Source: an uncultured Olsenella sp.
GTDB lineage: Bacteria > Actinomycetota > Coriobacteriia > Coriobacteriales > Atopobiaceae
DNA: 64,000 bases
Assembly: GCA_900316105.1 (NCBI GenBank)
Contig: ONBR01000005.1
Location: 62,001-126,000, forward strand
Direction of reading: 5' to 3'
Each line of letters begins with the position of its first letter. Positions within the stretch are counted from its first letter, which is position 1. Positions 26,655 to 35,500 of the stretch are shown here, one piece after another. The translations under genes and the position numbers were made by a program. Below the pieces are notes generated by a model, which saw nothing but the letters and a program-made list of their open reading frames with translations, was not told where the DNA came from and made no database searches.

Positions 26655-26758
26655 CATAGTGGTGCTAGGCTGCGTCTCCTTTCCGACTTTGAGTGACAAC
26701 AGCATCCCTACGCAGTACTAGCGAAGCCGCACCACGTCTCATGTGATGCGGCTTTTTT
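26655..26758 (+). ncRNA. Candidate small structured RNA
   Basis: In a gene-free spacer, a possible promoter (TTGCTT, 16 bases, TATAGC) precedes a roughly 100-base segment. GCTAG and CTGCG at 26664-26674 pair with CGCAG and CTAGC at 26711-26722, and the segment ends in an intrinsic terminator with six Ts. No protein frame fits and no known RNA family was recognised. Confidence 0.35.
26724..26758 (+). terminator. Rho-independent terminator
   Basis: AAGCCGCA pairs with TGCGGCTT, extended by CAC/GTG, and is followed by TTTTTT. The T run shows rightward termination, although no recognised rightward gene precedes it within 700 bases. Confidence 0.75.
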
Positions 26759-26770
26759 GTGCGTGACATG

Positions 26771-28153
26771 TCAGGACGAAAGACCCTGAATGCAGAAGCC
26801 GTCTGCGCCATCGATTTCCAGATTGCTGTCATAGAAGGCGCGCAGCGCTCGAATTCCGTACAGGGTGTCCTTGGTACCTGCGGTCTCAAAGGCGGAGTGC
26901 ATGGCCAACTGTGGCAGTCCGATGTCCAGGGCATGGACGCTGACCTGCATGTTCGAGAGATTGCCCAGGGTTGATCCGCCTGCGGAATCGCTCCTGTTGG
27001 CAAAGGACTGGGTGGGTACGCCAGCCCCCTCGCAAATTGCGGAGAATATGGCCCGGCCGAAGGCGTCCGTCGTGTACTTTTGGTTTGCCGCCTCTTTGAT
27101 CACGACGCCCCGGTTCAGGTAGGTGCAGTTGACGTCGTCGGTCCTTTCGGGATGGTTGGGGTGGACCGCGTGGGCGTTGTCGCAGGAGACCATGAAGGAG
27201 CGGCTGAGTGCCTGCAGATAGGTGGCCTCATCCATTCCCAGGGAAAGGCTCAAGCGAAGCAGCGTATCATGCAGGAAGGTCGAGAGGGCGCCCTGCTTCG
27301 TGTTCGAGCCAACCTCTTCATTGCCGAAACAACAATAAATGTTAACGGCATTCTTGTTCGATGATACAAGAAGCGCCTTTAGACCGACAAAAGCACATTG
27401 AAGGTCATCGAGCTTTGGCGTAGAGACGAACTCCTGCCCAGCTCCCCAGATCAGACCTTGCTGACGGTTCACGAGGAAGAGGTCCTTGCCCAGAATCCGG
27501 TCAGCCTCGACGCCCAGCTCTGATGCCACCAGGGCATCGAAGGCACCCTTCTGCAGCCTTCCCGCGGAAAAGAGGGGGCAGAGGTCAACCTGTCGGTTGT
27601 AGCTGTAGCCGTCGTTGATCTTTCGGTTGAAGTGGATTGCGACATTGGGGATGAGAAGGAGGTCACGGTCGGGGGCGAAGAGCCGAGAGCTGATGTGGGT
27701 ACGTTCGTCTTTGCCGTCCTCGCGTACGAGCACACGGCCGGCTATGCCGAGGGGACGGTCAAACCACGAGGAGTCAATCATGCCGCCATAGGCCTCCACG
27801 TCCAGGCGCAGGTAGTCTGCGGGACCGGTAAGCTCGGGGACGTTCTTTACCTTGTAGGTGGGGGAGTCCGAGTGGGCTGCCGCCATCTGGAAGTGGATGT
27901 GGGCTGGGTCGGCAAGGGCATCAGCACCGACCGTCCAGGCGATGAGGCTGGAACCGTTGCGCGTCGTGTAGTAGCTTCCGCCCGGTTTGACCTGCCAGGC
28001 GGAGCCCTCGGGTAGGTAGGTGAATCCTGCCCCGTCCAGGTAGGCACGTTCCGTCGCTATGGTGTGGAACATGGAGGGACTCTTGCGAATGAATTCGAGG
28101 AGCTCCTGGCTGCTGGCGAGGTCCTCCTCGCTGATGGTGATTTCTGCGGTCAT
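26771..28153 (-). CDS. apeB: M18 family aminopeptidase (ApeB-like)
   Basis: A 460-residue M18 peptidase of the aspartyl-aminopeptidase-like branch. Metal and catalytic regions: AAAHSDSPTYKVKN (His, Asp), CCFGNEEVGSNTKQG (Glu pair), MVSCDNAHAVHPNHPE (Asp) and the C-terminal LAMHSAFETAGTKDT (His). It differs clearly from the 4719-6104 enzyme. ATG 28153 is the start, with AAGAAGGA upstream. It lies downstream of phosphoglycerate mutase on the same strand but is separated from it by a palindrome and a terminator, so it probably has its own promoter. Confidence 0.93.
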   Translation of the reverse strand: MTAEITISEEDLASSQELLEFIRKSPSMFHTIATERAYLDGAGFTYLPEGSAWQVKPGGSYYTTRNGSSLIAWTVGADALADPAHIHFQMAAAHSDSPTYKVKNVPELTGPADYLRLDVEAYGGMIDSSWFDRPLGIAGRVLVREDGKDERTHISSRLFAPDRDLLLIPNVAIHFNRKINDGYSYNRQVDLCPLFSAGRLQKGAFDALVASELGVEADRILGKDLFLVNRQQGLIWGAGQEFVSTPKLDDLQCAFVGLKALLVSSNKNAVNIYCCFGNEEVGSNTKQGALSTFLHDTLLRLSLSLGMDEATYLQALSRSFMVSCDNAHAVHPNHPERTDDVNCTYLNRGVVIKEAANQKYTTDAFGRAIFSAICEGAGVPTQSFANRSDSAGGSTLGNLSNMQVSVHALDIGLPQLAMHSAFETAGTKDTLYGIRALRAFYDSNLEIDGADGFCIQGLSS

Positions 28154-28180
28154 GCGATTCCTTCTTTGCTGACAATCAAG

Positions 28181-28223
28181 TGTTTGTGTGACAGATACCC
28201 AAGGGGAATTTGTCACACAAACA
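28181..28223. repeat. TGTGACA/CCC palindrome
   Basis: TGTTTGTGTGACA on the left pairs with TGTCACACAAACA on the right, round a core ATACCC-AA-GGGGAAT. It is followed by an extra TTGTCACACAAA half site. It lies between the phosphoglycerate mutase stop and the ApeB start. Confidence 0.85.
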
Positions 28224-28236
28224 CATTGTCACACAA

Positions 28237-28272
28237 AGAGGGGCGCCGTAGCCGTGGCCACGACGCCCCTCT
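28237..28272 (-). terminator. Terminator of phosphoglycerate mutase
   Basis: AGAGGGGCG and CGT pair with ACG and CGCCCCTCT in a strong GC hairpin. On the minus strand it is followed by TTTGTGTG and lies 28 bases after the gpmA stop. Confidence 0.7.
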
Positions 28273-28300
28273 AGCTTTCCGTGTCAGAGACGCGGGGGAT

Positions 28301-29068
28301 TTACTTCTTTGCCTTGCCCTGGTTGGCAACAGCCTCGATCTTCTTTGCGATGGTCTCGGGGTCGCCAATGTAGTGCTTGTCCACGACGTTCCAGTCCTTG
28401 TCGAAGGTGTAGGCGCAGGGGACGCCGGTGGGGATGTTGACCTTCAGGATCTCATCGGGGGTGAGGTGCTCGAACTGCATCACGAGGGCGCGCAGGGAGT
28501 TGCCGTGGGCAGCGATCAGGACACGCTTGCCAGCCTCGAGCTGGGGCTTGATCTCCTGCTCGAAGTAAGGCCATGCGCGGGCGATGGTGTCCTTGAGGCA
28601 CTCGGTGTAGGGGAGGTCCTCCTGGGGCACGTCACGGAACTGGTCCTGGATGTGGGGGTCGCGCTCGTCGCCGGGCTCCAGTGCGGGGGGCTGGACGTCG
28701 AAGGAGCGACGCCAGATCAGGACCTGCTCGTCGCCGAACTTCTCGGCAGCCTCGGCCTTGTTCTTGCCCTGGAGGGCGCCGTAGTGGCGCTCGTTGAGGC
28801 ACCAGGTCTTGTGGACGGGGAGCCAGTTGCGGTCAAGCTGGTCGAGGATGATGTTCAGGGTGTGGATGGCACGCTTGAGCAGGGAGGTGTAGCAGACGTC
28901 GAAGTCGTAGCCCTGCTCCTTCAGTGCCTTGCCGCCAGCGGCTGCCTCGGCGCGGCCCGTGTCGGTAAGGTCAACGTCGGTCCAACCAGTAAAGAGGTTC
29001 TTGAGGTTCCACTCGCTCTCGCCGTGGCGCACGATCACCAGGTGCATAAGTCCGTCGTTCTCAGCCAT
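28301..29068 (-). CDS. gpmA: 2,3-bisphosphoglycerate-dependent phosphoglycerate mutase
   Basis: A 255-residue glycolytic enzyme interconverting 3- and 2-phosphoglycerate. The phospho-histidine motif LVIVRHGESEWN is near the N terminus. It is followed by FTGWTDVDLTDTGRAEA, LNERHYGALQGKNKAE and the second catalytic His in VLIAAHGNSLRAL. Length and all motifs fit the dimeric/tetrameric dPGM family. The start has AAAGGAG seven bases upstream. The C-terminal lysine-rich tail is usual. Confidence 0.97.
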   Translation of the reverse strand: MAENDGLMHLVIVRHGESEWNLKNLFTGWTDVDLTDTGRAEAAAGGKALKEQGYDFDVCYTSLLKRAIHTLNIILDQLDRNWLPVHKTWCLNERHYGALQGKNKAEAAEKFGDEQVLIWRRSFDVQPPALEPGDERDPHIQDQFRDVPQEDLPYTECLKDTIARAWPYFEQEIKPQLEAGKRVLIAAHGNSLRALVMQFEHLTPDEILKVNIPTGVPCAYTFDKDWNVVDKHYIGDPETIAKKIEAVANQGKAKK

Positions 29069-29252
29069 TTGGGCTCCTTTCGTCTACCTGCATCCAGAGT
29101 GCTGTGTCTGGGTGTCGAGGGCTCTTGCGCTCGCACCCACATGCGTCTCTATTACAGCACCTTTTGCCTTCCAGTTGCTGCGCGTTTGCAGATTGGGGTG
29201 GAATTTTCTGTTACTGCGTGTGACATTAGCGCCAGGCGCCTCTGTCCCAAAA

Positions 29253-29283
29253 TGTGACAATAGCGCCTGGCGCTATTGTCACA
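29253..29283 (-). terminator. Perfect 15-bp palindrome after the activase-fusion gene
   Basis: TGTGACAATAGCGCC and GGCGCTATTGTCACA are perfect complements with a single base between. It begins three bases beyond the stop of the fusion gene and is followed on the minus strand by ATTTTG. A decayed second copy lies at 29217-29249. It is probably the operon terminator, and it shares TGTGACA ends with the repeat family. Confidence 0.6.
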
Positions 29284-29286
29284 TCC

Positions 29287-31041
29287 TTACCGCAGGCTCT
29301 CCAGGCCCAGGAGGGCGGCTCCGATGGCACCACAGAGCTGGGACTCCTCGTGGGTTTGCACGGGAGCTCCCAGGACGTCCTCCAGGGCCTTCACGACGCC
29401 CAGATTGTTGGCCACGCCGCCAGTCATCAGGTAGGGGGCCTCGCCGTCCACTCGCTTTGCCAGGGTCGCGGTCTTTCGTGCCACGGACTCGCAAAGACCA
29501 TGGATGATGTCGGGGGTCGGCGTGTCCTCGGCCACCAGGCTTACGACCTCGCTTTCGGCAAAGACCGTGCACATGCTGGAGATGCGGACGTCCTTCTTCC
29601 AATGCAGGCCGGTCTCGCAGAACTCATCCAGGGGCATCTCCAGGGTGCGGGCCATCATCTCCATGAAGCGTCCCGTACCGGCGGCGCACTTGTCGTTCAT
29701 CACGAAGTTCGTCACGCCGCCGTCCTGGTCCAGGTGGATGACCTTGGAGTCCTGGCCGCCGATATCGATGATGGTGCGGGCCTGAGGTGCCAGGTGGTGG
29801 GCGCCGCGGGCGTGGCAGGTGATCTCGGTGATGGCAGTGTCCATCTGGGGGATGTTGTCACGGCCGTAGCCGGTGGCGACCTTGAGGGCCATGTCCTCTT
29901 CGGAGAGGCCTGCCTTTTGGAGGGCCTCCTGCTTTGCTCGTTGGGCACTCTGCGTGGCCTTTGCACCCGTGGGTACGATGACCGAGGAGATCACCTCTCC
30001 CTTGTCGTTCACGATTACGGCGTCAGTGGAGGTGGAGCCAGAGTCCACGCCCATCACGAAGGTACCCTTTGCACTGGCGGGGCGTGACGTCGCCAGGTCC
30101 TGGGCGGCTTCGGCCCCTCGCAGGGTCTCGCCAAAGGCCTCGAGGCGGGTGCGAAGCTGTCCTGCGCTCTGGGAGGTGCCGTCGGTCTCGATCTTTACCA
30201 TGGGGGTGCCCTTCTCTTCGTTGGCGACGGCATACTCGAAGCCGTAGTAGTCGCAGAACTTCATGGTGTGGTAGATGACTCCTCGCTGGCCCTGTGCGCC
30301 AAAGAGGTCCTGACGTGCGGCGACGTCGTCCATTCGCATGCAGGGGGTCTGGTCCAGGAGGGCGTCGGCGTACCAGTCGAGGAAGGCGTCCAGCGATGCT
30401 GTCGCGGGGTCCGTTCCAGCCCCTGCCTGAGCTACGTCACAGGCCTCGCAGTCCCCCGAGGGGGCCATGCGGGCCAGGTTCGCTGGCGGAGAGGCCAGGA
30501 CGTGGCGCTCGGAGCAGGTGCGGTTCTGCACGGGGTACCCAACGCCCTTGCCCACGGCGTCCAGGAGGGCTCCCGTGGCGTGGGCACCCAGGAGGGTCAC
30601 GCGGTCATCGGTGCGGGGGACGGGCGGGACGAAGGCGGCCAGGGCGCGACCGGGATCGAAGGTCCTGCCGCTATAGGCGGCGTATTTCTTCGCGAGGTCT
30701 GCCAGGCGGGCACGGAAGATCCTGCGCTCTGCAGGGCCGCGACCATGTGGCAGGTCCAGCAGGTAGAGGAAGTCCATCTGACCCCTCTCGAGCAGTACGT
30801 CGTAGGCGCGCTTGATCACGTCGCAGCAGGTTACCAACACTGCCTCGTGCACGTCATCTGCCAAGAGACGCTGGATGAGACCCTTGCCGTAACCGCAGAG
30901 GTTTGGGTGGGCAAGACGGTCAGCCTCGTCGAAGCCGGCGGCGTCGGTTTCGGCCAGACGAGCGTTGGCGCCGAATCCGGCCAAAAGCTCGAGCGGAGTG
31001 TATTTGCACGCGTAATAGACCGTGTGGTCTGAATCAATCAT
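29287..31041 (-). CDS. Fusion of dehydratase-like domain and HgdC-type activase (BadF/BadG/BcrA/BcrD ATPase)
   Basis: A 584-residue protein with two parts. Residues ~1-320 resemble a 2-hydroxyacyl-CoA dehydratase subunit, with cysteines in VTCCDVI, NRTCSERH and GDCEACD. Residues 327-584 are a complete activase ATPase: GVDSGSTSTDAVIV, IDIGGQDSKVIHLD and NDKCAAGTGRF. The likely bridging 4Fe-4S ligands are C452 and C491, matching the two cysteines known in HgdC. Activases use ATP to send one low-potential electron to a partner Fe-S protein, probably the product of the upstream gene at 31113-32417. ATG 31041 follows GGGAGG. Confidence 0.85.
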   Translation of the reverse strand: MIDSDHTVYYACKYTPLELLAGFGANARLAETDAAGFDEADRLAHPNLCGYGKGLIQRLLADDVHEAVLVTCCDVIKRAYDVLLERGQMDFLYLLDLPHGRGPAERRIFRARLADLAKKYAAYSGRTFDPGRALAAFVPPVPRTDDRVTLLGAHATGALLDAVGKGVGYPVQNRTCSERHVLASPPANLARMAPSGDCEACDVAQAGAGTDPATASLDAFLDWYADALLDQTPCMRMDDVAARQDLFGAQGQRGVIYHTMKFCDYYGFEYAVANEEKGTPMVKIETDGTSQSAGQLRTRLEAFGETLRGAEAAQDLATSRPASAKGTFVMGVDSGSTSTDAVIVNDKGEVISSVIVPTGAKATQSAQRAKQEALQKAGLSEEDMALKVATGYGRDNIPQMDTAITEITCHARGAHHLAPQARTIIDIGGQDSKVIHLDQDGGVTNFVMNDKCAAGTGRFMEMMARTLEMPLDEFCETGLHWKKDVRISSMCTVFAESEVVSLVAEDTPTPDIIHGLCESVARKTATLAKRVDGEAPYLMTGGVANNLGVVKALEDVLGAPVQTHEESQLCGAIGAALLGLESLR

Positions 31042-31068
31042 GTGTCCTCCCGTAGGGCGTGACGAAAC

Positions 31069-31097
31069 GTGACAGGTACCCCTGGGGTGAATGTCAC
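31069..31097. repeat. TGTGACA/ACCCC palindrome
   Basis: GTGACAGGTACCCC and GGGGTGAATGTCAC form an imperfect inverted repeat with TACCCCTGGGG at the centre. It lies between the two dehydratase-system genes, 15 bases after the upstream gene's stop. Confidence 0.85.
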
Positions 31098-31112
31098 ATC
31101 CGACTGCCGATA

Positions 31113-32417
31113 TTACCTTCTGGCCCGCAGCATCTCGATGAAGGCCGAGAAGCGCGTGGACAGCTGGCCCTCCATGCAGTTGGCACGGTCGCAGCCGTCT
31201 CCGTCCAGGACCAGGGTGGGGAAGCCCGCCTCCTCCAGGGTGCGCTTGAAGTACTGGGCGGCCCCGGCTGTCTCCTTGCAGCCCCAATGGCAGAAGACCA
31301 CCACGCCGTCGGCGGCCGTTTCCTCGGCCAGACGGCGCAGGGTGTGGGCGCGGCGAGAGGCCGGCCCGTTATAGCAGCTCTTCACCATGCTTTCGGCCAT
31401 CGCCTCGAAGGGCTCGTCGGCGCCGAAGGCCTTGCCCTCCTCGGGCAGGGCCTGGTGGAACATCATGTCCGAGGCCACGATCTGCGAGGTGAGGGAATGG
31501 TCGATCATGGCGCCTAGGGAACCCAGGAAGTAGGGCGAGACGTGGGCCCAGACCAGGTTGACCCCCTGGTAGGCATCGGCCGAGGTGAAGTCGCGCAGCA
31601 TCTGTTCGGCTAGGGCGTCCGTCTGGGGGAGACCCAGGGAGAGCTGGAAGTCCAGCATCTCCATCATGTCCAGGGTCATCGTGTTTGCCAGGTAGTGGCC
31701 GCGTCTGGCGTGAATGGTGCGCAGAAGGGTCTGCTCGGTCTTGAGCGAGGTGGCTACGAGCTGGCGGAGCTTGTCGTGGTCGAGCCTTCTGCCGTAGGCG
31801 CTCTCGGCCACGGGGACCATGCGTCGGAGCTGGTCGGCGACGTAGTGCACGCTGTCGTCGCTGGTGTCATAGGGGACGTCGATGTAGGCGCGCTCGCAGT
31901 CCCAGCGACGCTGGAGCTCTCGGAAGGTCAGGTTGTTGGCATCGCAGGCCACTGAGCAGGAGGCAACCATCTTTCGTGGGGCAAAGACACCCGAGTTGAC
32001 CAGGCCCAGGAGGGCCCTGTGATAGCTGCAGTAGGTTTCCGGGAAGCCCGCGCCCTCGGCGTTCGCCAGAAAGGCATCCTCTGCCTGGGCACCGCTGACG
32101 AAGGCGGCGGCGGCTTCGGCTGTGAGGGGCTTCACGCCCAGGGCGCGAAAGATCTGCGTCGGCAGAAAGATGCTCGTGACGATGGAATCGTCGGGATCGG
32201 TATAGGCATCGACCACTGACTGCATGAAGAGGGCATAGCCCTTCTGGCCGGAGGGGTGGAGGTTGCCGTCAGGCAGGCGCTTGGACTTCTCGGTCATAAG
32301 CTTGTAGCCAAAGTCCAGCCAGCCGCTCACGAAGCCGGGGTTCTTCTCAAGCTTGTCTGCCGCGACGCGACCGTACCAGCCGACGACGCGGTCTCCTAGT
32401 TTTCCGTCGTGTGCCAA
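31113..32417 (-). CDS. 2-hydroxyacyl-CoA dehydratase subunit D family protein
   Basis: A 434-residue iron-sulfur protein of the HgdB/BcrB-like family. Cysteine motifs include ETYCSYHRALLG, ASCSVACDANNL, VFCHWGCKETAG and DGDGCDRANCMEGQLSTR, the last being the usual C-terminal signature. It presumably receives an electron from the activase fusion encoded downstream. The substrate is unknown: classical members dehydrate 2-hydroxyacyl-CoAs, but stand-alone members reduce other small molecules. The start chosen is TTG 32417, behind AAGGAG. ATG 32438 seven codons upstream abuts a hairpin and has no ribosome site. Confidence 0.85.
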   Translation of the reverse strand: MAHDGKLGDRVVGWYGRVAADKLEKNPGFVSGWLDFGYKLMTEKSKRLPDGNLHPSGQKGYALFMQSVVDAYTDPDDSIVTSIFLPTQIFRALGVKPLTAEAAAAFVSGAQAEDAFLANAEGAGFPETYCSYHRALLGLVNSGVFAPRKMVASCSVACDANNLTFRELQRRWDCERAYIDVPYDTSDDSVHYVADQLRRMVPVAESAYGRRLDHDKLRQLVATSLKTEQTLLRTIHARRGHYLANTMTLDMMEMLDFQLSLGLPQTDALAEQMLRDFTSADAYQGVNLVWAHVSPYFLGSLGAMIDHSLTSQIVASDMMFHQALPEEGKAFGADEPFEAMAESMVKSCYNGPASRRAHTLRRLAEETAADGVVVFCHWGCKETAGAAQYFKRTLEEAGFPTLVLDGDGCDRANCMEGQLSTRFSAFIEMLRARR

Positions 32418-32439
32418 GATGCTCCTTACCGTGCGCATG

Positions 32440-32466
32440 GCGGGGACGTCAGCCCAACGTCCCCGC
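32440..32466 (-). terminator. Hairpin between M16 peptidase and dehydratase genes
   Basis: GCGGGGACGT pairs perfectly with ACGTCCCCGC round a 7-base loop. It lies after the M16 stop and just before the dehydratase start, so it may end M16 transcription. It has no T run. Confidence 0.5.
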
Positions 32467-32535
32467 TCGATAGATTGCGCTGAATTTGATGGACCCGTAC
32501 CATTTGGGCACGCGCCGCATTTCGGGTCGTGCCGC

Positions 32536-35500
32536 CTAGGCCAACTCTATGGGCTCAACACCCTCCAGGGCCTTGCTCGAGGCGATGGCCTCCCTGGAAC
32601 CAAAGACGCAGACGCTGGCAGTCTCGGGGAGGTCCGACAGGACCGCTCCCTTGGCGACAAGGTCACTGGCGTCAAAGTCTAGCACCTGCTGGCGGACGAT
32701 TTGCTGCCAGTTTGCGGGGCGACCGCGGAAGAAGGCCAGGTCCTGCTTGCGGGCTATCTGACGTGGCTTCAGGGGAGCGTCGATGCCTGCCACGCTGGAG
32801 ACCACGTAGCCGTCGAGCTCGTCTGCGCTGGGCTTCCAGTCGCGCAGCCAGCTGGCAGCACCCTCATAGCGGTCGAGGGTGTCGTCCACGGAAGGATCGC
32901 GGAAGGACCAGAAGGACCTGGAGCCTGTGGTGCTGTAGGTGAAGCCCACGCCGTAGGCGCCGCCCTTCACGCGGACCTCGTCCCACAGGTAGTCCAGGGA
33001 GAGGATGCGGCCTGCGACCTGCCAGGAGCCCAGGCTCGTCTTGTCCTGGGCTGCGCGGGGTGCGCCTTCGGCCACATAGCTGATGGACGAGGGAATGACG
33101 AAGGCCTCGCGTCCCTGCTGGGGCACGCCCAGCTCAAGTCTGTGACGGGCGACCTCGTCTCCCGCCTTGGTCAGGCCCAGACTGCCGCCCAGCTCCCAGA
33201 AGCGAATCAGGTCCTCGCGGGAGCCCGTGAAGCTCGTCGTCAGCTCGTCTGCGGTAAAGATGGACTTTGCCAGGCTTGCCAGTCGCCCTGCCAGAGCATC
33301 CTTGCGCTCGTCCCAGTGGCCCAGGAGGTCGCTCAGCCAGAGGTAGGCGTCCACACCGCCGATCCTGTCGGGAACGACCGAGGCGTTGGAGTAGTGGGTG
33401 GCAACGCGGGAGAGAGCTGCCTGGTGGCCAGCGTTGATGAAGTTCTGCTGCTGGTTGATCCTGCGCTGGACTAGGAGCTCGTAGATGCGGTCCGTGTCAT
33501 CAAAGAGTGTCTTGCCCCAGACTTCGGAGGGGAGGGCTGCCAGGGCGTCGATGTTCTCGGAGAGGGCGCTGGCGCTGACCACGAACTTTGGGTCAGCGTA
33601 GAGGGGGTCGTCATCCCTGCCGAAGGTGACGGTGTAGGCGTTGAAGGTGCCCAGCTTTTCCTCCAAGAGCATGTCCAGCTCGGAGGCGGTGTGCTCGCTG
33701 GTGTTCAGAGAGCCAAGGAGCTCACTGAGGATTCCCAGGTAGGGAAGGTCGTCGGCGGTCAGGCGACGCAGGTCAAAGTAGTGGTAGACGTAGGCGATCC
33801 GGTGCGTGGGCAGGTCGTGGTAGAGACAGGGTAGGGGCGCTTCCACCTGCTCCAGCGGGGTCTCGTTGGGGGCGTCGGTGATGTCGGCGCGGGTGAGGTG
33901 GGGGAGCTTGGCCAGGTCCTCGGGGGCATCGGGTGCCTCCTGCTCCGCGCGGAGGGCTTCGACCTCGGCGCGCACCTCCTCCAGTGAGACATTAGGGACG
34001 GAGTCTTTTGTCTCAGAGACATTAGGGACAGAGCCCGCTGCTACTGGCGTGGTGCCGGGCTGCTCCGTCCCCTTTGTCTCTGAGACAGAATGCTCCGTCC
34101 CTACTGTCTCTGAGACAAAGTGCTCCGTCCCTACTGTCTCGGTGGGGACCAGGTCGACGAGGGCGTTGTGCTGGCTGCGGCAGACGAGCTCGTCCAGGAG
34201 GAGCTCGAAGTAGCCCGTGTCCAGCTGGTCCTTCATGTGGTCAAGGGCATTCTGGAAGTGCAGGTAGTCCACGGGACGGTCGTCGTCGTAGAGCCAGCTT
34301 GCCAGGGACATCATGGACAGGGCCACACCGTCGCCGTAAGAGCCCCAGTCGCCCTCACGGAGGTTGAACTCGGCCTGCGAGAGCGAGGCCACCAGACGCT
34401 GACGCTCGATGCCGCTGGTCACCAGGTTGTGGCAGGTCTTCTCCACCAGGTCGCGGAACTTCTGGGCCACGCCGGGCTTTGCCCCCTTGAGCTCAAAGAC
34501 GATCGTGGGCTGCAGGGTCGAGTCCATAAGGGTCGCATAGAAGTCGTTGCCCAGGCCACTGTCCAGGATGACTCGCTTGAGGGGGGCGTCGTTGGAGCCA
34601 GCAAGGGCGTCCAGGAGGATGCTCGTTGCCAGCACGCGCTCGCGATCAGCGGCGGTGCCCAGGACATAGGCCAGGCCCACGGCGGCGTTGTCGGGGGTCG
34701 TGGGCATGGTGACCGTCTTTGGGGTGGGGGTCACGGGTGTCTGCAGGACCAGGGGATTGGGGGCACCGGCGCCGCGGTCCGTGGCGCCCTGGAAGCGCTT
34801 GTCGATGAAGGCTAGCTCGCGGTCGATGTCCAGGTCGCCGTAGAGGATGGTGTAGGAATTGGCCAGGTTGTAGTGACGTGCGTGGGTGTCCAGGAACTTC
34901 TCGTAGGTCAGGCTGGGAATGACCTTGGGATCGCCGCCCGACTCGAATCCGTATGCCGTGTCGGGGAAGAGCTGGGCTGACAGGCTGTCCACAAGAACGT
35001 CGTCGGGGTTGGAGAGGGCTCCCTGCATCTCGTTGTAGACCACGCCGTTGTAGGAGAGCCTGCCCTCCTCGTCAGCCTCCAGGTGCCAGCCTTCCTGCTC
35101 AAAGATACGCTTGCGATGATAGATGGCGGGATGGAGGACGGCGTCCAGGTAGACGTCCATGAGGTTCTCCAGGTCTTGGACGTTGGTGGAGGCCACAGGA
35201 TACATGGTCTTGTCCGGGAAGGTGAGGGCGTTCAGGAAGGTTTGCATGGAGGTCTTGAGCAGGTTGACGAAGGGCTCCTTGACGGGGAAGCGGTCGGATC
35301 CGCAGAGCACCGAGTGCTCCAGGATGTGGAAGACGCCGGTGCTGTCGGTTGGTGGGGTCTTGAAGGCGATGGAGAAGGACTTGTTGTTGTCGGGAACGGC
35401 AATCCAGAGGGCGCGGGCCCCAGAGGCATCGTGACGCAGGACGTAGGCCATACCGCCTAGCTCGTGCAGTCGTTCGACGGATGTGACGGTGAAGCCGGCG

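Noticed and set aside
26655..26758. tRNA gene in the AT-rich spacer
   Set aside because: No cloverleaf, T-arm GTTCGA-type motif or CCA-proximal acceptor pairing could be drawn; the pairing fits a generic stem plus terminator.
32418..32438. ATG at 32438 as start of the dehydratase gene
   Set aside because: It abuts the GCGGGGACGT hairpin with no ribosome site, whereas TTG 32417 has AAGGAG at proper spacing.
33985..34140. CRISPR-like array (30-bp periodic palindromic repeats)
   Set aside because: The units follow one another without unique spacers, the locus lies inside a coding gene, and no cas genes are present in the window.
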